Source: Hymenobacter norwichensis DSM 15439 (GTDB taxonomy: Bacteria; Bacteroidota; Bacteroidia; Cytophagales; Hymenobacteraceae). Taken from it: a DNA stretch of 64,000 bases. A program made the translations under genes and the position numbers. This document shows positions 61,122 through 64,000 of the stretch, one piece after another. The stretch covers positions 1-64,000 of the forward strand of contig NZ_ATVL01000006.1 in the NCBI RefSeq assembly GCF_000420705.1, given 5' to 3'. Each line of letters opens with the position of its first letter. Positions within the stretch are counted from its first letter, which is position 1. The notes under the pieces were generated by a model. It was given only the letters and a program-made list of their open reading frames with translations, made no database searches and was not told where the DNA came from.

Positions 61122-63740
61122 ATGTCTCATTTGTACTCTATTAAGAGCTGGCTGGCAACGTGTTGCGTTGTGCTACTCAGTGTATTTGGTAGCCGGGCTT
61201 TGGCCTATGACTTGGTGGTAGCCAAAGACGGTACCGGCAACTACACCACCGTGCAGGCCGCCATCAATGCCGCGCCCATGGGCCGCACGGCGCTCTACAC
61301 CATCTTCATCAAGAATGGCAAGTACCGCGAGAAAATAACGGTACCCAGCAACAAGCCCTTTTTGCAGCTCGTGGGCGAAAGTGTGGCCAACACTATCCTC
61401 ACCTACGGCGACGGCGCCAGTGACCCGCTGCCCGGCGGCGGTACCGTGGGCACCCAGAACTCGGCTAGCTTCACGGTGAATGCGCCCGACTTTTCGGCCC
61501 TCAACATCACCTTCGTAAATTCCTACGGCGACGGTACGCAGGCAGTGGCCGTGTTGCTGAATGCCGACCGATCAGCTTTCAAGAACTGCCGCTTCCTCGG
61601 CAACCAAGATACGCTCTACACCAAAGGCAGCGGCGTGCCCCGCCATTATTTCCGCGACTGTTATATTGATGGCAACGTAGACTTTATCTTCGGTAGCTCG
61701 GTGGCCTTGTTTGAAAACTGCGTGGTGTACGCCAAGGCCCGCACCACAGCCGGTAGCTCGTTCATTACGGCGGCCAGCACACCACCGGGCCAAACCTACG
61801 GTTACGTGTTCAAGAAAACCAAGCTGCCCGCCAATACCGGCGGCACGGTGTATTTCCTAGGCCGGCCCTGGCAGAACTCCACCGGCAGTTCGCCGCTGGC
61901 CAACAACAAAACCGTGTTTATCAACAGCACGATGGGCGCGGGCCTGATTCAGCCGGCCGGCTGGACCGCCTGGGACGCGGGCACCAATACCAGCCTGATT
62001 ACTTATGCTGAATTCCGGAGCCGTTTCTACGCCGGCAACCTACTGCCTACCACCCAGCGCGCCGCTTGGTCGCAGCAGCTAGCCCCAGCCGATACGGCGG
62101 CCTACAACCGAAGCGCCATGTTTGGTACCTGGGACCCGTGCACCGTGGCTACCGGCCTGTGCACCAGCACCACTTCCGCCGATATTGCCGTTTCCAACTT
62201 CCGGGCCGCGAAAGGCGCTACGCAAACCACGTTGAACTGGAACATCAGCTGGGCCATGAGCCAAATCAAGTACGAGCTGTTTCGCTCCGCTGATAACACC
62301 ACGTTCAGCAAGATTTACGAGGTAACGGCTGCCACCGATTCGCTAATCAACTTCCAAGCTACCGACCCGCTGCCAGCAGCCGGCACGGCGTACTCCTACT
62401 ACGTGCGAGCCTCCAAAGCCGGCGCGGCTACGCACATCACCGACACCGTGCGCATATCGAGCGTTGCCACGCTTACGGCCCCGGCCAGCCTGGGTACGTT
62501 CGTGCAGTATCAAACCGGCACGTCGGCAGTGCAGACCTACGCTATTTCGGGCGTGAACCTGACGGCTAACGTGACGGTAACGCCACCAACTGGCTATGAG
62601 GTATCGGCCAACGGGGGCACCAACTGGTACACTGCTGCCACGCCGCTGGTGCTAACGCCTGCCAACAATGCCTTGGCGGCCACCATCAGCGTACGGCTCA
62701 ATGCTACGGCGCTGGGCGCGTATGCCGGCAACATCACGCATGCTAGCACCGGAGCCACGCCCATAACAGTGGCCGTAACGGGGTTGAAAACCAACAACAC
62801 CCAAACCATTTCCACCCCGCTGCAATGGTGGTCGATGCGGGTTTCGGCGCAAGACAGTGCGGCGGTTCGTTCCAGCGCCGTAACGGCCAGCACGGCTACC
62901 CTGCGGCGGATGGCTGTGTCGGATGCTTCCACGGTAACATTTATCCCCGGCTATTCCAGCCAGTTTGGGCAGGCACTGGCTCCTATTGCGGCCGGTTCCT
63001 GGTCGACGACGGCCACACCGCCGGCCCCGGTGGCGGTAGGTTCCAGCCTCAACCGCCGCTTCTATGAGCAGTTCACCATCACGGCTGCCCCTGGCCGGGT
63101 TATACGCGTCGATTCACTGCTAATGAATACGGCTTTCTACAATACTGCCAACGGCCGCATGGCCATCGTGTACTCGTTGTCGGGCTTCACCACCGCCGAC
63201 TCCACTAACATCCCGGCTGGTGGTACCATAGCCGGTACCACGCTGCCCACCACCGGCAACGGCGCCTACAACACTCCCGTGGCGCTGAACAACCAAACCG
63301 CCGGGCCCGCCAGCGTGTATCGTTTCGCGCTGTCGGGCACGCCTGGCGGCATAACGCTGGTTAGTGGCCGCACCCTTACGGTTCGGCTGTATTTCGGAGC
63401 TGGCTCCAACAACTCGGGCCGCTACGCCTTCCTCAAAGACGTGCTGTTCAAGGGGGAAAGCATAGTGGTAGCCTCCGCGAACCAGCCATTGGCCGGCACT
63501 TTGCTGAACGTATTTCCTAACCCCACACTGGACGGCCAGCTGACCGTGGAGCTAACCGGCTACCGGCACGCGGCCGAGCTGACCGTGCTTAATGCGCTGG
63601 GCCAGGTGGTGCGGCGCCAGCCAGTAGCCGCCGGTCAACGCCAGCAGCCCCTCGACCTTAGCGCCTTGCCATCGGGCATGTACATCCTACGCGCCACCAC
63701 GGAAGGTGGTACCGACACACGCCGTATCGTACGGCCGTAG
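61122..63740 (+). CDS. Secreted pectin esterase (CE8) with T9SS sorting domain
   Basis: An 872-residue exported enzyme that removes methyl groups from pectin, which opens it to the lyases. Signal peptide SWLATCCVVLLSVFGSRALA; a CE8 beta-helix domain covers ~30-325 with VAKDGTGNYTTVQAAINAAP, FLGNQDTLYTKGSGVPRHYF, CYIDGNVDFIFGSSVALFEN (catalytic Asp) and VYFLGRPWQNS (Arg of the active site). A fibronectin-like segment (~370-450) and a beta-sandwich (LGTFVQYQTGTSAVQTYAIS onward) follow, then a long beta-rich region and a Por domain at the end (LLNVFPNPTLDGQLTVELTG, LPSGMYILRATTEGG). It ends at the terminator at 63766-63799. Confidence 0.94.
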   Translation: MSHLYSIKSWLATCCVVLLSVFGSRALAYDLVVAKDGTGNYTTVQAAINAAPMGRTALYTIFIKNGKYREKITVPSNKPFLQLVGESVANTILTYGDGASDPLPGGGTVGTQNSASFTVNAPDFSALNITFVNSYGDGTQAVAVLLNADRSAFKNCRFLGNQDTLYTKGSGVPRHYFRDCYIDGNVDFIFGSSVALFENCVVYAKARTTAGSSFITAASTPPGQTYGYVFKKTKLPANTGGTVYFLGRPWQNSTGSSPLANNKTVFINSTMGAGLIQPAGWTAWDAGTNTSLITYAEFRSRFYAGNLLPTTQRAAWSQQLAPADTAAYNRSAMFGTWDPCTVATGLCTSTTSADIAVSNFRAAKGATQTTLNWNISWAMSQIKYELFRSADNTTFSKIYEVTAATDSLINFQATDPLPAAGTAYSYYVRASKAGAATHITDTVRISSVATLTAPASLGTFVQYQTGTSAVQTYAISGVNLTANVTVTPPTGYEVSANGGTNWYTAATPLVLTPANNALAATISVRLNATALGAYAGNITHASTGATPITVAVTGLKTNNTQTISTPLQWWSMRVSAQDSAAVRSSAVTASTATLRRMAVSDASTVTFIPGYSSQFGQALAPIAAGSWSTTATPPAPVAVGSSLNRRFYEQFTITAAPGRVIRVDSLLMNTAFYNTANGRMAIVYSLSGFTTADSTNIPAGGTIAGTTLPTTGNGAYNTPVALNNQTAGPASVYRFALSGTPGGITLVSGRTLTVRLYFGAGSNNSGRYAFLKDVLFKGESIVVASANQPLAGTLLNVFPNPTLDGQLTVELTGYRHAAELTVLNALGQVVRRQPVAAGQRQQPLDLSALPSGMYILRATTEGGTDTRRIVRP

Positions 63741-63765
63741 TTAGGTGCGCGCTAGCACACATGCG

Positions 63766-63799
63766 AAAATCCCCGCCGGTACTGCCGGCGGGGATTTTT
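63766..63799. terminator. Two-way rho-independent terminator
   Basis: A stem of nine GC pairs (63771-63779 with 63785-63793) extended by A/T pairs on both sides and a T5 run. It lies between the converging pectin esterase and the beta-lactamase gene. Confidence 0.85.
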
Positions 63800-63865
63800 G
63801 TTTGGACTCTATAGATGTCTCGAGGTAGAGTTCAAGTTTATAAGAACTTGGGCAGTAGCTAAATG

Positions 63866-64000
63866 CTAGGGTCGGCCGTTCAAGGCAGTCTGAGACTTGG
63901 TGCTGGGCGCGTGGAGCAACTCAAGCGTGTGAGCTAGCAACTCGGAGCCGCCCCACTGGCCGTGGCCGGGGACTACCACTGCGGCTTTGGGGTAGCGGGC
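63866..64000 (-). CDS. Metallo-beta-lactamase, C-terminal fragment (subclass B1-like)
   Basis: The last 44 codons of a gene cut by the right edge. The frame reads ARYPKAAVVVPGHGQWGGSE and then LLAHTLELL before a short Ser- and Thr-rich tail and TAG at 63866. The PGHG segment with its His and the helix after it match the end of subclass B1 enzymes such as CcrA, where this His is a zinc ligand. These proteins hydrolyse beta-lactams in the periplasm. With only the tail visible, another metallo-hydrolase of this fold is possible. Confidence 0.72.
   Translation of the reverse strand, partial: ARYPKAAVVVPGHGQWGGSELLAHTLELLHAPSTKSQTALNGRP

Overview
The window looks like chromosomal DNA of a Hymenobacter-like member of the Bacteroidota (Cytophagales). 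Pointers from the sequence are type IX secretion (T9SS, Por) sorting domains at the ends of three secreted enzymes, -7 boxes of the TAnnTTTG type instead of sigma70 boxes, weak Shine-Dalgarno signals, many lipoproteins with a TSC or SAC lipobox, a GIN-domain protein, and GC near 55 percent in housekeeping genes. The genus is an inference. No rRNA, tRNA or CRISPR array was seen.

Layout. (1) 1-1459: the 3' part of a secreted glycoside hydrolase with a PA14 domain and T9SS tail, ending at a strong two-way terminator. (2) 1.6-19.7 kb, all on the minus strand: one exopolysaccharide cluster. Read in transcription order it holds a CheY-like regulator behind a good Bacteroidota promoter, an initiating sugar-phosphate transferase, a half-size TolC-like protein, a Wzc/GumC-like co-polymerase with a worn-out kinase domain, a polymerase/ligase, glycosyltransferases of the GT2, GT4 and GT8 types, a flippase, an acetyltransferase and one unknown gene. 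No Wza/SLBB export lipoprotein is present. A hybrid histidine kinase lies just upstream. (3) 22-41 kb: mostly housekeeping genes (DUF4184, ispD, queA, a MacB-type permease, a LOG protein, a hydrolase, lycopene cyclase, a PAS kinase, a BLUF photoreceptor, an orphan ABC ATPase, DUF2795, DUF349, ettA, a Na+/H+ antiporter, a nuclease and an SMP-30 protein). (4) 41-49.5 kb: a LuxR-type regulator with a degenerate receiver divergent from a PAS kinase, a cupin, a CDF metal transporter, NDH-2 and a trehalase. (5) 50.6-63.8 kb: a pectin-degradation zone with two paralogous PL1 pectate lyases and a pectin esterase, broken up by unrelated genes (rluE-like, dinB-like, AraC, GIN, MFS and others). (6) The right edge cuts a gene whose C-terminus matches a subclass B1 metallo-beta-lactamase.

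How the parts work together. The polysaccharide cluster has the initiation, assembly, flipping, polymerisation and chain-length parts of a Wzx/Wzy pathway, with a one-repeat OEP protein where the outer-membrane export protein is expected. This is the best candidate for an undescribed arrangement. The two pectate lyases share an almost identical palindromic site about 120 bp upstream of their starts, which suggests joint control by a LacI-type regulator lying outside the window. Two related inverted-repeat elements 25 kb apart look like a small non-coding repeat family.

Limits. All calls come from reading the sequence by eye. No database, structure or folding program was used, and base-composition values are hand counts.
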